NCBI GenBank assembly: GCA_027313705.1
Contig: DAHVDE010000057.1
Location: forward strand, 1-64,000
DNA: 64,000 nt
Reading direction: 5' to 3'
Source of the DNA: Actinomycetota bacterium
GTDB lineage: Bacteria; Actinomycetota; Actinomycetes; Streptosporangiales; Streptosporangiaceae
The notes under the pieces were generated by a model that made no database searches, was not told the origin of the DNA, and saw only the letters and a program-made list of their open reading frames with translations. Of this stretch, positions 35,071 through 43,302 are shown piece after piece. A program made the position numbers and the translations under genes. Each line of letters starts with the position of its first letter. The first letter of the stretch is position 1.

Positions 35071-36714
35071 TTGCGCACCAGCCGTGCCGAGACCCGCCGC
35101 ACCACGCGGGAGCAGCACTGCGACGCGCCCGCGCCTGACGGTGCCCGTGCGGGCGAAAGCAGGGGACCGGCCAGGCGCCTGGTGCCCGATGGCGAGTCGG
35201 CGGGACTGGGCGGCTGGTGGTCGCTTGGCGCCGCCGCGGCGGCCGGCCTCGCTCTCGCTGCGGCGTTCCCTCCTGTCGGCGCCTGGCCGATGGCCGCCGT
35301 GGGTCCGGCGCTGCTGGTACTGGCCCTGCGGGGCAAGCGCCCGCTTGCGGCCTTTGGCCTCGGGCTTGCCAGCGGCGGCATCTTCTACGTCGCGCTGCTC
35401 TGCTGGCTGGTGAATGTCGCCTGGTACGCCTGGATGGCGCTGGCCCTGGTACAAGCGCTGATGTTCGCCGTGCTTGCCATCGCGCTCCCGCCGCTGCTCA
35501 GGCTGCCCGCCTGGCCGCTTGCCGTCGCTGGGTGGTGGGTGGCGCAGGAAGGGCTGCATGACAGGTTTCCCTTCGGGGGATTTCCCTGGGGACGGCTGGT
35601 GATGAGCCAGGCGTCGGCGCCGACTGCAGGCTGGTCGGCGATCGGCGGGCCGCCGTTCCTCACCTTCCTGCTCGCGCTGGCCGGAGCCTGCCTGGCCTAC
35701 CTCGTCGTGCGGCGTACCGCGCTCAGGGCGGCGGTCGCGGTGCTTGCCGTCGCGCTCGTGCTTTCCGGCAACCTGGCCTGGCGCTGGTCGCCTGGACCAG
35801 GTCCGAGCGCCGAGGTGGCCACCATCCAGGGCAACGTGCCGCACTCGCGCAACCTGCCTGACCAGCTGCGCGCGACGACCGTCACCCAGAACCACGCCGA
35901 CGCGACGCTCGCGCTCGCGAAGGCCGTGAAGGCCGGCCGCAGGCCGGCGCCCGACGTCGTCATCTGGCCGGAGAACTCCACCGACATCGACCCGGCCATC
36001 TCGGCACCCACGTATGACACGATCGCGCTCGCCGTTTCCGCGATCAACCGCCCCGTGCTCGTCGGCGCGGTGCTCGCGCATCCGGTGCGCAACGCCGGCC
36101 AGCTCTGGCTGCCTGGCCGCGGGCCAGTGCAGGAGTACATCAAGCGCAAGCTGGTGCCGTTCGGCGAGTTCATACCCTACCGGCACTTCCTTTCTTACTT
36201 CACCTCGCTGCCGAACCTTCAGCCGGTCAACTTCACCGCCGGGCACAAGGCCGTGGTTTTCCGCATCGGCAAGATCAGGCTCGGCGACGTGATCTGCTAC
36301 GAGGTCGGCTTCGACAACCTGGTACGCTCCGAGGTCACCGCCGGAGCCAACCTGCTCACCGAGCAGACCAACGACGCCGACTTCGAGCTTGACGGCCAGC
36401 GGGGCGAGACGCTTCAGCAGCTCCAGATGGCGCGGATCGACGCGATCAGCACAGGTCGCTCGATGGCGGTGGCCTCCACGATCGGGATCAGCGCGATCAT
36501 CGCGCCGAACGGCGCGATCATCACCCAGAGCGGCACCTGGCAGCGAGCCGAGCTTGAGGCGAGGGTGCCGCTGGTGTCCGCCTATACCCCGGCAGACTAC
36601 GCGGGCGACTGGCCAGAGCTGGTCATCATCGCCCTGACCGTGCTCGGCCTCGCCTGGGCGCTGGCGTTGCCGCGATGGCGACGACGCGGGCGGCCGGGTA
36701 ACGACAGGGGGTGA
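35071..36714 (+). CDS. lnt: apolipoprotein N-acyltransferase (first of two)
   Basis: TTG 35071 is chosen because AGGAG lies six bases upstream; 547 residues. An N-terminal block of membrane helices is followed by the nitrilase-like domain with the Glu-Lys-Cys triad: VVIWPENS (Glu), KRKLVPFGEFIPY (Lys) and GDVICYEVGF (Cys). The enzyme N-acylates the lipid-modified cysteine of lipoproteins in the membrane. A second lnt follows 34 bases later, and a lipoprotein L,D-transpeptidase converges on it. Confidence 0.92.
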   Translation: MRTSRAETRRTTREQHCDAPAPDGARAGESRGPARRLVPDGESAGLGGWWSLGAAAAAGLALAAAFPPVGAWPMAAVGPALLVLALRGKRPLAAFGLGLASGGIFYVALLCWLVNVAWYAWMALALVQALMFAVLAIALPPLLRLPAWPLAVAGWWVAQEGLHDRFPFGGFPWGRLVMSQASAPTAGWSAIGGPPFLTFLLALAGACLAYLVVRRTALRAAVAVLAVALVLSGNLAWRWSPGPGPSAEVATIQGNVPHSRNLPDQLRATTVTQNHADATLALAKAVKAGRRPAPDVVIWPENSTDIDPAISAPTYDTIALAVSAINRPVLVGAVLAHPVRNAGQLWLPGRGPVQEYIKRKLVPFGEFIPYRHFLSYFTSLPNLQPVNFTAGHKAVVFRIGKIRLGDVICYEVGFDNLVRSEVTAGANLLTEQTNDADFELDGQRGETLQQLQMARIDAISTGRSMAVASTIGISAIIAPNGAIITQSGTWQRAELEARVPLVSAYTPADYAGDWPELVIIALTVLGLAWALALPRWRRRGRPGNDRG

Positions 36715-36748
36715 CAAAGCGAGTGACAACGCGAGTGACAATAGACAG

Positions 36749-38308
36749 GTGGCCTTCTGGCGCAGCTTCGCGCAGCCCGCTCGTTACGCTGCCCTGGTCG
36801 CGGGTGCGATCCCCGTGCTCGCGTTCCCAGACCTGAACCTGGAATGGGTGGCCTGGTTCGGCCTGGTTCCCGGCCTGTACCTGCTGCGAGCCGCCCCTGC
36901 GGGACGCGAGGCGTGCTGGCGCGGCTGGTGGTTCGGCGCCGGCTACCTGCTGGCCGCGCTTTACTGGCTGATACCCAACCTGGGTCCCGCGCTGCTCCTC
37001 GTCGCCGTCGTGCTCGGGCTGCCGTGGGCGGGCTTCGGCTACGCCGCCTGGCGACTGCTGCGCAGGCCCGGCCCGAGCTTCAGGCAGGGGCTAGCCGCGC
37101 TCGTGGTGCTGCCGAGTTGCTGGGTGGTCATCGACTGGATCAGGTCCTGGCAGGGCATCGGCGGGCCGTGGGCGGTCTATGGCGCGAGCCAGTGGCAGCA
37201 CCCCGTGGTGCTATCACTGGCCGCCGTCGGCGGGATCTGGCTGATCAGCTTCGTGCTCGTGGCCGCGAGCACCGCGATCACGATCGCGCTTACCTCGGTC
37301 AGGTGGTCAGGCCGGGTGCTTGGCGTGGCCGGCGGGCTGGTCGCGATCGCGGCCGGGCCTGCCGCGTTCGCCCTGACCGCCAGCGAGTACACGGTGCCGC
37401 CTACCGGGCATCTCACGCTGGCCCTCGTCCAGCCAGGGCTGGAGAACGGGCCAGCCAGGCGGCTGGCGGAGGAAGTAAGGCTCACTCGGGCCGGCGCGAA
37501 GGGGGCGGACCTGGTCGTCTGGGCCGAGAGCAGCGTCGGTTACGACCTGTACGCCAAGCACGCCATCACACGCCGGCTGGTCATGCTTTCCGACCAGGTA
37601 AATAGGCCTCTGCTTGTCAACCAGGACGCGCTGAGCCCGTCAGGGGCGAAGTCAAAGGTCGCCGTGCTGATCGGCAGGGCCGGCATCGAAGGCACCTACG
37701 TCAAGAGCAGGCTGGTGCCGTTCGGCGAGTACATACCGTTCAGGTCCTTGCTCGGCTGGCTGACCAAGATCAGTAAAGCCGCGCCGCAGAACATGATCGC
37801 CGGACCCGGCGCCCGCGACCTGACGACGACCCTGCCTGACGGGCACCGGCTGACCTTCGGCGTGCTGATCTGCTTCGAGTCTTCGTTTCCCGACATGTCG
37901 GCGGTCGACACCCGCCACGGCGCCCAGGTCATCATCTACCAGACGTCGGACTCCACCTTCCAGGGAAGCTGGGCGCTCGAGCAGCACGCCTCGCTGGCGG
38001 CGGTCAGGGCAGCCGAGACCGGGCGGCCAACGGTACAGTCCGCACTGACCGGGGACTCAGCCGCGTTCGACAGCCGGGGAAGGCAGCTTGGCTGGCTCGG
38101 GTCAACCGAGCGCGGCGTGCTCAAGGTCACCGTCGCGCTGCCGCCCGCCTCGGTGCGGACGCCGTTCGTCAGGTACGGCGACTTTGTTCCCTGGTTCGCG
38201 ATTGCCGTCGTAGTGACCGGGCTTATTGGCGGAATGAGGAAGGCAATGAAGATCAGCCGGCCCAGGAGTTCTTCGGCCAAGGCTGATCGATCGGAGCTGA
38301 CCCGGTAG
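36749..38308 (+). CDS. lnt: apolipoprotein N-acyltransferase (second of two)
   Basis: 519 residues. Membrane helices are followed by the nitrilase domain: VVWAESSVGYD (Glu), KSRLVPFGEYIPF (Lys) and FGVLICFESSFP (Cys), so it should be active. It is divergent from the first copy in sequence, with a longer membrane part and a basic C-terminus. Streptomyces also carries two Lnt proteins. Three GTGACAA-containing units (36710-36740) lie in the gap to the first copy; their role is unclear. The GTG start has only a weak AGG-like site. Confidence 0.9.
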   Translation: MAFWRSFAQPARYAALVAGAIPVLAFPDLNLEWVAWFGLVPGLYLLRAAPAGREACWRGWWFGAGYLLAALYWLIPNLGPALLLVAVVLGLPWAGFGYAAWRLLRRPGPSFRQGLAALVVLPSCWVVIDWIRSWQGIGGPWAVYGASQWQHPVVLSLAAVGGIWLISFVLVAASTAITIALTSVRWSGRVLGVAGGLVAIAAGPAAFALTASEYTVPPTGHLTLALVQPGLENGPARRLAEEVRLTRAGAKGADLVVWAESSVGYDLYAKHAITRRLVMLSDQVNRPLLVNQDALSPSGAKSKVAVLIGRAGIEGTYVKSRLVPFGEYIPFRSLLGWLTKISKAAPQNMIAGPGARDLTTTLPDGHRLTFGVLICFESSFPDMSAVDTRHGAQVIIYQTSDSTFQGSWALEQHASLAAVRAAETGRPTVQSALTGDSAAFDSRGRQLGWLGSTERGVLKVTVALPPASVRTPFVRYGDFVPWFAIAVVVTGLIGGMRKAMKISRPRSSSAKADRSELTR

Positions 38309-39545
38309 CCGCGGTGAGCGTCGCCGGGCTGACGAACGTGCTGCCGCCGGGACCCGCCATGACGGCCTTGCGGAGCGAACTGCCGCCAAGTAGCTGCTGC
38401 CAGCTCAAGAACCAGTAGGTCCAGCCGTCGTCCCACGTCCCGCTCTTGGGACTGCCGACAACGGTGACGGGATCGCCTGGCACGGCCATCTTGTAGTAGA
38501 CCTCGGCGTCGGCAGGCGGCATGTTGACGCAACCGTGGCTCACGTTAGTGAAGCCCTGCTCGCCTACCGACCAGTAGGCGTCGTGCAGGTAGTCACCGGA
38601 CCAGGTGAAGCGCACCGACCAGGGGACCTCGAGCCGGTAGCCAGGCCCCGTCATCAGCACCGGGTTGCCCTTGTCAATGGTCACGTAGGTGCCGTTCGGG
38701 GTGGCGTCGCCTGGACGGCCAGCGCTGATCGGCCAGTCGCGGTAGAGCTTGCCGTCCTTGTAAAGCTTCATGTGGTGCGTGCGCGTGCTTGCCACCACAA
38801 TCAGCGACTGCCCGATGTAGAACTGCTGGGTCAGGGTGTAAAAGCCGTACATTCCTGGCGCGCCTTGCAACCCGTTCAGATGGCCGGTGAAGCTGATGCG
38901 GGTGTTGGGCGGCCAGTACTGCCTGGGCCTGAAGATCAGGGTACGGCTGTTGTCCCAGTACCAGGCGCCGACCACGGGCTTGGATGTGGAGATTACCAGC
39001 GCGCTTTCTACCGCCCGCCTGTTGGTGACCGGGTGATTGAAGGTCAAGATGATCGGCATGCCGACGCCATACTGCTGGTGGTAGCCCTCGAAGATCTCGG
39101 TGATGAAGGTCCTCGACGGGTTCAGCGTCTTGAAGGTGCTCCTCTGATGCACGGTTCGCCCGGCCGGAGTGGTCGCGGTGACCGCGACGGTAAGCGCGGC
39201 GTCCACGGGGAGCGTCCACTGACTGTGCCAGGCCGTGCCCGCCGCGTTCAGGGTTCCGGTGACCTGGCCGCCGGTAACGGTTACCTTCTGGATCTTGTCG
39301 CCGCCGGAGGTGACCGTGATGCCGGCCGCCGGGCTGACGCTCCTGCTGCCGTCGGCCGGCGTGATCGTAACGCCGGCGGGCGGAGTCTGCCGGCCACCCG
39401 GCTTGTCCTTTGCGGTGCTCTTCCTGGCGGAACCCGCACCTGCCGCGCCGCCGGCGGCATTCGATGACTGACACGCGGCGGCGAGCAATCCGGCCGCGCA
39501 GATCACGGCGACGGTCCGCAACGACGATCTACCTGTCCGCAGCAC
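38253..39545 (-). CDS. lipoprotein L,D-transpeptidase with Ig-like domains
   Basis: 430 residues. The signal ends in a lipobox (LLAAAC, Cys about 25). Two Ig-like beta domains follow (GVTITPADGSRSVSPAAGITV; ITEIFEGYHQQYGVGMPIIL). The YkuD catalytic domain has the H-x-x-14-17-[S/T]-H-G-C-hN motif: HDAYWSVGEQGFTNVSHGCVNM. It makes 3-3 cross-links in peptidoglycan from outside. GGAGGG precedes GTG 39545 by five bases. Its end overlaps the second lnt by 56 bases in the opposite direction. Confidence 0.94.
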   Translation of the reverse strand: MLRTGRSSLRTVAVICAAGLLAAACQSSNAAGGAAGAGSARKSTAKDKPGGRQTPPAGVTITPADGSRSVSPAAGITVTSGGDKIQKVTVTGGQVTGTLNAAGTAWHSQWTLPVDAALTVAVTATTPAGRTVHQRSTFKTLNPSRTFITEIFEGYHQQYGVGMPIILTFNHPVTNRRAVESALVISTSKPVVGAWYWDNSRTLIFRPRQYWPPNTRISFTGHLNGLQGAPGMYGFYTLTQQFYIGQSLIVVASTRTHHMKLYKDGKLYRDWPISAGRPGDATPNGTYVTIDKGNPVLMTGPGYRLEVPWSVRFTWSGDYLHDAYWSVGEQGFTNVSHGCVNMPPADAEVYYKMAVPGDPVTVVGSPKSGTWDDGWTYWFLSWQQLLGGSSLRKAVMAGPGGSTFVSPATLTAATGSAPIDQPWPKNSWAG

Positions 39546-39683
39546 GTTTACCCTCCAACTGTCTCGGTTCGACGCGGCGGCTACCCCGGCAGGCCTTCAG
39601 TATGCCCGGATGATCACGACAGGCAACGGGGAATTCGATCGAGTGATCGTCGCGTTACTTACTGTGACTCACGCCGGGGAGCT

Positions 39684-39706
39684 GATCCGGACCCCCAATC
39701 CGGATC
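39684..39706. promoter_or_regulatory. perfect 8-bp hairpin in the leader
   Basis: Arms GATCCGGA (39684-39691) and TCCGGATC (39699-39706), seven-base loop CCCCCAA. It lies between the divergent transpeptidase and lysozyme-like genes, too far from either stop to be an ordinary terminator. Confidence 0.5.
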
Positions 39707-39835
39707 TGGCCGCTTCCCGCTTGCTTAGGCTGGCTGGACCGGGCGCAACCCCCGCGCACCGATCACGGTCGCCGCGCTGAACTAGCGAGGCAGTGCCCCG
39801 ACTTGCACCCCGAGCCGGAGTGCACGCGCCGAACG

Positions 39836-39858
39836 GCAGCCGGAGAATATCCGGCTGC
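39836..39858. promoter_or_regulatory. perfect 9-bp hairpin 82 bases before the lysozyme-like gene
   Basis: Arms GCAGCCGGA (39836-39844) and TCCGGCTGC (39850-39858) with a five-base loop. If transcribed in the leader of the downstream gene it would be a strong RNA stem, possibly part of a regulatory structure. Confidence 0.5.
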
Positions 39859-39939
39859 GAGAGCACCGGTCACCCCCTTGCGATGTGCCATGTGCACAGC
39901 GAGACCGGGCGGCGGCGGGTCAGCACGGAAGGATCCAAC

Positions 39940-40797
39940 GTGACCCGCATCCCCCGAGCGATAATCGTCCTGCCCGATCACGCCAGAACCGTCCGCGCCC
40001 GCATCAAGAGCGGCAGCCGGCGTAAGCAACTCGCCTGCCTGGGCGCTGGCCTTGCCATCGCCGGCGTCGGCGCGGGTACAGCGGCCAGCTTCGGCCTGGC
40101 CGCTGTACCCGCCATGGCCAGCACCCAGCCGCAAGCCGCCGTGCTGGCGAAGGCCAGGGCAGGCACGCTAAGGCCGGTTTCCGCGACGACGGGCACCAGA
40201 GGCCGCGTCACGCTCTCGGCCAAGGTCAGCCAAGGTCGCCTGACCGAGGTTCACAGCGGCGGCCACCCAGCCCACCTGCGCACCTGGCTGGCCATCGAAC
40301 GGGTGATAGCGGGCAAGCCGGCCACCGGACGCGCCGCGCTGCCCGCGGCCGACCGGCTCACGCCGGTAGGCACCAGCGGGCCGCAGTCCTGGCTGCCGAT
40401 GACACCCGCGCGCTACGGCTACGCCACCACCATCGTGCACCAGGCACTGGACAAGAAGATGGGCATCAGGTCGGCCGTCATCGCAGTCGCCACCGCGATG
40501 CAGGAGTCCGCGCTGCTCAACATCAACTACGGCACCAGTGACTCAGTTGGCCTGTTCCAGCAGCGGCCATCCGCCGGCTGGGGTACCGCCGGCCAGATCC
40601 TGCACCCCGCCTATGCGGCCGACGCCTTCTTCAGCGCGCTGCACCGCTACCAGGCAGCCAACCCCGGCTGGGCGCACCAGCCGCTGTGGCAGACCGCCCA
40701 GGGCGTCCAGGCCTCAGGCTTCCCCACCGCCTACGCCAAGTGGGAAGCACAGGCGGCCAGCGTGGTCGGCTCGGTGACCCGGCACATCTTCCGATAA
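39940..40797 (+). CDS. secreted lysozyme-like/transglycosylase protein
   Basis: GTG 39940, with GGAAGGA six bases upstream, gives 285 residues. A signal helix (LACLGAGLAIAGVGAGTAASFGLAAVPAMAS) leads out. The C-terminal domain matches the actinobacterial lysozyme-like fold seen beside M23 peptidases: IAVATAMQESALLNINYGTSDSVGLFQQRP and WGTAGQILHPAYAADAFFSAL, with the Glu of MQES as probable acid. Linked to the L,D-transpeptidase divergently, it likely remodels peptidoglycan. Confidence 0.75.
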   Translation: MTRIPRAIIVLPDHARTVRARIKSGSRRKQLACLGAGLAIAGVGAGTAASFGLAAVPAMASTQPQAAVLAKARAGTLRPVSATTGTRGRVTLSAKVSQGRLTEVHSGGHPAHLRTWLAIERVIAGKPATGRAALPAADRLTPVGTSGPQSWLPMTPARYGYATTIVHQALDKKMGIRSAVIAVATAMQESALLNINYGTSDSVGLFQQRPSAGWGTAGQILHPAYAADAFFSALHRYQAANPGWAHQPLWQTAQGVQASGFPTAYAKWEAQAASVVGSVTRHIFR

Positions 40798-40825
40798 CCG
40801 ACAACTTTCTCACTATCGGAATGCA

Positions 40826-40853
40826 ATCGTGTGACCAGGACGTTACACACGAT
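40826..40853 (+). terminator. candidate terminator hairpin
   Basis: Arms ATCGTGTG (40826-40833) and CACACGAT (40846-40853), loop of 12. It lies 28 bases past the lysozyme-like stop. There is no T-run, as in many actinomycete terminators. Confidence 0.4.
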
Positions 40854-40968
40854 GAACCTGATGGCCGGATTCACTAGCCGGCCTGGCCACCGCACCGGCC
40901 GACTCCCCCCGACGGCCGCTCGCGGACCCGCGGCGCGGGACAACCTCCCCAAGGCCCCCGCCGCGCCC

Positions 40969-41010
40969 CATGTGCCCCGCCGCCTGCCCCCGTAGGAGGC
41001 GGGGCACATG
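40969..41010. promoter_or_regulatory. 13-bp perfect stem-loop
   Basis: Arms CATGTGCCCCGCC (40969-40981) and GGCGGGGCACATG (40998-41010), with an extra CCT/AGG pairing inside. Very stable and symmetric. It could be a bidirectional terminator between the lysozyme-like gene and dedA, or a structured RNA. Confidence 0.5.
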
Positions 41011-41015
41011 CCAAT

Positions 41016-41056
41016 GACAGGCGGCGCGAGATTCCCCCCTTCTCACGCCGCCTGTC
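41016..41056. promoter_or_regulatory. 11-bp perfect stem-loop
   Basis: Arms GACAGGCGGCG (41016-41026) and CGCCGCCTGTC (41046-41056), loop of 19. It begins only five bases after the previous stem, so the two form one structured block. Confidence 0.5.
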
Positions 41057-41238
41057 CATGTTCCGGATCCGGCCGCCGCTGCTCATCTCCATCCACGCCC
41101 TTGGGGGCCAGGTAACACCCCGGACGCCGCCTCCAACTGGCTGCGCGCCCTTCCGCTGGTCGCAGAAACGTTAAGTAGTCGCTAGTTTTTCCGGCACGGC
41201 GGCGGACGCACTAGCAGGGATGCTGTACAACTTTGCGC

Positions 41239-41937
41239 ATGGAGCATTTTCTGACCAGCTACGGCTACCTTGCGCTGATCATCTTTGGGTTCATTGAGGC
41301 TTGCTGCATCCCGATCTCCTCTGAGGTTACATTTGCCGCAGCGGGTGCGCTGGCAGCCACGCATCACCAGTTCAGCCTGGCGCTGGTCATCATCATCGGG
41401 GCGGTGGCCGAGATCGGCGGCTCGATGACTGCCTACTGGGCCGGCCGTCGCGGCGGCCACCAGTTGCTTGACCGGTATGGGAAGTATGTCCTGGTAAGCC
41501 ACTCCGACCTGGACAGGGCTGAGCGTTTCTTTGCCAACCGGGGGTCCTGGACCGTGCTCGTCAGCCGCGCCCTGCCGCTGGTCAGGACCTTCGCCGGGTT
41601 CGGCGCCGGCGTCGTCGAGGTGCCTTTCGCGCCGTTCGCCATCTTCAACCTGATCGGCACGACGCTCTGGGCCATCGCGCTCAGCCTGATCGGCTATTCG
41701 GTTGGCGGCACGATGACGAAGCTTTTCCACTCGTTCTCGCTGGTCGGTATCGCCATTGTCGCGCTGTTCCTCATTGCCCTGGTCGCGCACCGCGTGCACG
41801 GCATGAGGAAAGAAGCACGCAGTCAGGGGACCGGGACAGTCAGCGCGGAAGACAGGCAGGCTCCGGCAGAGGCCAAGATCCCTTCGCACAACCGGTCGAC
41901 GGGCGCGCACCGCTCCGGCCGGGGCCCTGGGGCGTAG
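41239..41937 (+). CDS. DedA-family membrane protein
   Basis: ATG 41239 (a TTG two codons earlier is possible) gives 232 residues. The DedA/SNARE-associated core is clear: FGFIEACCIPISSEVTFAAAGALA, the amphipathic G-x-x-x-Y-W-x-G-R-R (AYWAGRRGG) and the R-x-x-P-x-x-R-x-x-x-x-F-x-A-G motif (RALPLVRTFAGFGAG). DedA proteins help flip undecaprenyl phosphate or phosphatidylethanolamine. About 60 C-terminal residues are hydrophilic and extra. No clear ribosome binding site is present. Confidence 0.9.
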   Translation: MEHFLTSYGYLALIIFGFIEACCIPISSEVTFAAAGALAATHHQFSLALVIIIGAVAEIGGSMTAYWAGRRGGHQLLDRYGKYVLVSHSDLDRAERFFANRGSWTVLVSRALPLVRTFAGFGAGVVEVPFAPFAIFNLIGTTLWAIALSLIGYSVGGTMTKLFHSFSLVGIAIVALFLIALVAHRVHGMRKEARSQGTGTVSAEDRQAPAEAKIPSHNRSTGAHRSGRGPGA

Positions 41938-41950
41938 GCGTCGCGTCAAG

Positions 41951-43207
41951 CTAGTCGGTCAGCGCCTGGTAGACAAGCTGCCGTAGCTGCGACCTGATCG
42001 GATGCGCGCTCGACGGCAGCAGTTGCGTGAAGAACGAGACGCTCAGCCCGGCGTTCGGGTCGACGAAGAAGGCGGTGCTCGCGGCCCCGCCCCAGGACGC
42101 CTCGCCGACCCCGGTCAGCGTCTTGCCTGCCGCAGGGTCGAGCACGACCGCAAACCCGAGCCCGAAGCCGACGCCGCGGAACGGCGCCTCGGCGAACAAC
42201 GCCCGCCCGAAGCTCTCCAGGTCAGCCCCGCCAGGCAGTTGGTTGGAAAGCAGGTAGGAAACGGTGCGCGGGCCGAGCACCCGCGCACCGTCGAGCGAAC
42301 CGCCGCCGAGCAGCATGGAAGTGAACCGCAGGTAGTCCGCAGCCGTGGAAAGCAGCCCGCCGCCACCGCTGCGGAACGTCGGCGGGTGGTCGGCCACGTA
42401 GCCCATGGCGTCAAGCCTGGCCGCCTTCTTGTCAGGCCCGGCCCCGTAGAGCGCGGCAAGCCGCTCACGCTTCGCCGCGCCGACATAGAACGCGCTTTCT
42501 GTCATCTTGAGCGGCGCGAAGATCCGCCGCGCCAGAAACTCGTCAAGCCTCAGGCCAGACGCGACCTCGATCACCCGCCCGAGCACGTCGGTCGAGACCG
42601 AATAGTTCCACTCCGAGCCTGGCTGGAACAGCAAAGGCATCGCGGCCCAGCGATCACAGCAGGCAGCGAGGTCGGTCTTGCGCGGCGTACCCCACTCGAA
42701 CCCTCCGGCGCGGTACATGGCGTCGACCGGGTGTGACCGGTGGAACCCGTAGGTGAGTCCAGAGGTGTGGGTGAGCAGGTGCCAGATCCGCACCGGCTCG
42801 ACGGCAGGCACGGTCACGTACTTGATGTCCGATCCGCCTGCGAAGACCCTGACGTCAGCGAACGAGGGAATGAACTTGCTGACCGGATCGCTCAGCTCGA
42901 ACGCGCCTTCCTCGTACAGGCACATGGCGGCCACGGAGGTCACCGGCTTGCTCATTGAGAAAAGGCGCCAGATGGTGTCGGTGGTGACCGGCAGGCCAGC
43001 CTCGACGTCACGGCGACCGTAACGGCAGACATAGGCGAGCTTGCCGCCGCGGCTCACGGTGATCAGGAAACCAGGGAGCCGCCCGTCGTCGACGTAACCG
43101 GCGAAGTGGCGCTCAAGACGCGCCAGCCTCGCCTGGTCGAGCCCGACCTCGGCCGGGTCGACCACTGGACTGAGCGCCCCTGGCGCCTCCGGTGCGTGAC
43201 CGTCCAT
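41951..43207 (-). CDS. serine hydrolase, class C beta-lactamase-like
   Basis: ATG 43207 gives 418 residues. The S-x-x-K nucleophile motif is SMSKPVTS and the Y-x-N/S motif is YSVS (WNYSVSTDVLGRVIE). The family's HLLTHTSGLTYGF strand is present. No signal peptide is evident, so it may act in the cytoplasm as an esterase or amidase rather than a secreted lactamase; relatives include EstB and lovastatin-type hydrolases. It is divergent from the glucosidase-like gene. Confidence 0.88.
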   Translation of the reverse strand: MDGHAPEAPGALSPVVDPAEVGLDQARLARLERHFAGYVDDGRLPGFLITVSRGGKLAYVCRYGRRDVEAGLPVTTDTIWRLFSMSKPVTSVAAMCLYEEGAFELSDPVSKFIPSFADVRVFAGGSDIKYVTVPAVEPVRIWHLLTHTSGLTYGFHRSHPVDAMYRAGGFEWGTPRKTDLAACCDRWAAMPLLFQPGSEWNYSVSTDVLGRVIEVASGLRLDEFLARRIFAPLKMTESAFYVGAAKRERLAALYGAGPDKKAARLDAMGYVADHPPTFRSGGGGLLSTAADYLRFTSMLLGGGSLDGARVLGPRTVSYLLSNQLPGGADLESFGRALFAEAPFRGVGFGLGFAVVLDPAAGKTLTGVGEASWGGAASTAFFVDPNAGLSVSFFTQLLPSSAHPIRSQLRQLVYQALTD

Positions 43208-43302
43208 CAACTCCGCCCTCCTGCCGCAAATCCGGTCCGTGCCTCCTATAGCATGCGGCACCATCGATGAGATCAGCCGGTGAAAAGGGCAAAGGGGTCT
43301 AA

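Larger units (their letters stand above)
39546..39939. other. non-coding leader region between LDT and lysozyme-like gene
   Basis: 394 bases that hold divergent promoters and two perfect hairpins. I looked for the ydaO (cyclic di-AMP) riboswitch often found upstream of cell-wall lysis genes but could not match its conserved core. Confidence 0.5.
40798..41238. other. non-coding stretch with three long hairpins
   Basis: 441 bases downstream of the lysozyme-like gene. It holds stem-loops at 40826-40853, 40969-41010 and 41016-41056, listed separately, then a quiet stretch leading to the dedA start. Confidence 0.6.

Noticed and set aside
39660-39930. ydaO cyclic di-AMP riboswitch
   Set aside because: Expected from gene context but the conserved core (such as the terminal GACAGCTAACCTCG block) is not found.
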